Positions 63,889-64,000 of a stretch of 64,000 nucleotides of DNA are shown here, one piece after another. The notes below the pieces were generated by a model, which was given only the letters and a program-made list of their open reading frames with translations, did not search any database and was not told where the DNA came from. The DNA is taken from positions 2,852,001 through 2,916,000 of the forward strand of contig NZ_CP194171.1 of assembly GCF_050908845.1 (NCBI RefSeq). The letters are read 5' to 3'. This DNA is from Marinobacterium_D sp050908845 (GTDB lineage Bacteria; Pseudomonadota; Gammaproteobacteria; Pseudomonadales; Balneatricaceae). Position 1 is the first letter of the stretch, and every line of letters begins with the position of its first letter. The position numbers were made by a program, and so were the translations under genes.

Positions 63889-64000
63889 TCAAGATTTGGC
63901 GGCATGCGCCAGAGCGCTACGCTGCTCAGTGTCCGCAGGTTCGTCCTCCAGCCAGTCGTTTATCTGCCCCCTTACCAGCTGTTCCAATGCATCGATATGC
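63889..64000 (-). CDS. C-terminal end of an unidentified protein (runs off the window)
   Basis: On the minus strand an open frame enters from position 64000 and ends at TGA 63889-63891. Its last 36 residues start HIDALEQLVRGQINDWLEDE and end ALAHAAKS. The composition is soluble and helical. Its place upstream of proVWX would fit a regulator or an osmolyte gene, but nothing here proves that. Confidence 0.5.
   Translation of the reverse strand, partial: HIDALEQLVRGQINDWLEDEPADTEQRSALAHAAKS

Overview
The window looks like an ordinary chromosomal core segment of a marine or halotolerant gammaproteobacterium of the Oceanospirillales/Pseudomonadales type. Base composition is moderately GC-rich by eye. 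Gene order is Pseudomonas-like: a psrA-like regulator next to nagZ, lon-hupB-ppiD, and ruvC-ruvA-ruvB-ybgC-tolQRAB-pal-cpoB-queC. Salt and osmotic functions (NhaB, ProVWX, MscS, a CPA2 antiporter) fit a marine relative such as Marinobacterium, but the genus is an inference and cannot be proved from this window.

Layout. 1-2302: cydD and the start of cydC (minus). 2366-6751: a tight minus-strand run sohB, psrA-like, L,D-transpeptidase, nagZ, mscS. 6854-9679: SCP2 protein, nudC, nhaB. 9695-9961: the short copy of a dispersed hairpin-rich element. 10022-12927: dnaQ, rnhA and a methyltransferase (minus), then gloB (plus). 13078-20275: mltD, a small membrane protein and the yejABEF oligopeptide/microcin C-type transporter (plus). 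20329-20782: the long copy of the element. 20823-26615: ppiD, tRNA-Asp, hupB, lon, nfuA (minus). 26759-32040: CPA2 antiporter, YbiB-like protein, rlmD, rluA, 2-hydroxyacid dehydrogenase. 32119-40239: the 1619-residue NAD-glutamate dehydrogenase, purC, bamC, dapA (minus). 40428-43784: bcp, AI-2E permease, tusA-like, M48 protease. 43873-45992: nadA, two identical tRNA-Lys genes, queC. 46011-54607: cpoB-pal-tolBARQ-ybgC, a TraR/DksA-type zinc-finger gene, ruvB-ruvA, a TRIC/YicG channel gene and ruvC. 54713-57928: yebC, aspS, HIT protein. 58018-59961: FemAB-like GNAT protein, an FNR/Anr box, and two small genes. 60277-63561: proVWX. 63889-64000: the end of an unidentified gene.

How the genes work together. 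Envelope upkeep is the main theme: Tol-Pal, BamC, PpiD, BepA-like protease, MltD, NagZ and an L,D-transpeptidase that lacks a signal peptide. Ion and osmolyte balance, DNA repair and replication (RuvABC, DnaQ, RNase HI), protein quality control (Lon, with a sigma32-like promoter) and cofactor or modified-base synthesis (NadA, QueC, NfuA) fill most of the rest. No phage, full insertion sequence, CRISPR array or defence island is visible.

The most unusual feature is the two-copy element at 9695-9961 and 20329-20782. Both copies lie between convergent genes and both run into an A6 tract that begins a bidirectional terminator. They share end hairpins with ATA loops, compensated stem changes and a conserved 9-codon ORF. 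The long copy carries about 187 bp of extra structured sequence flanked by a 7-bp direct repeat.
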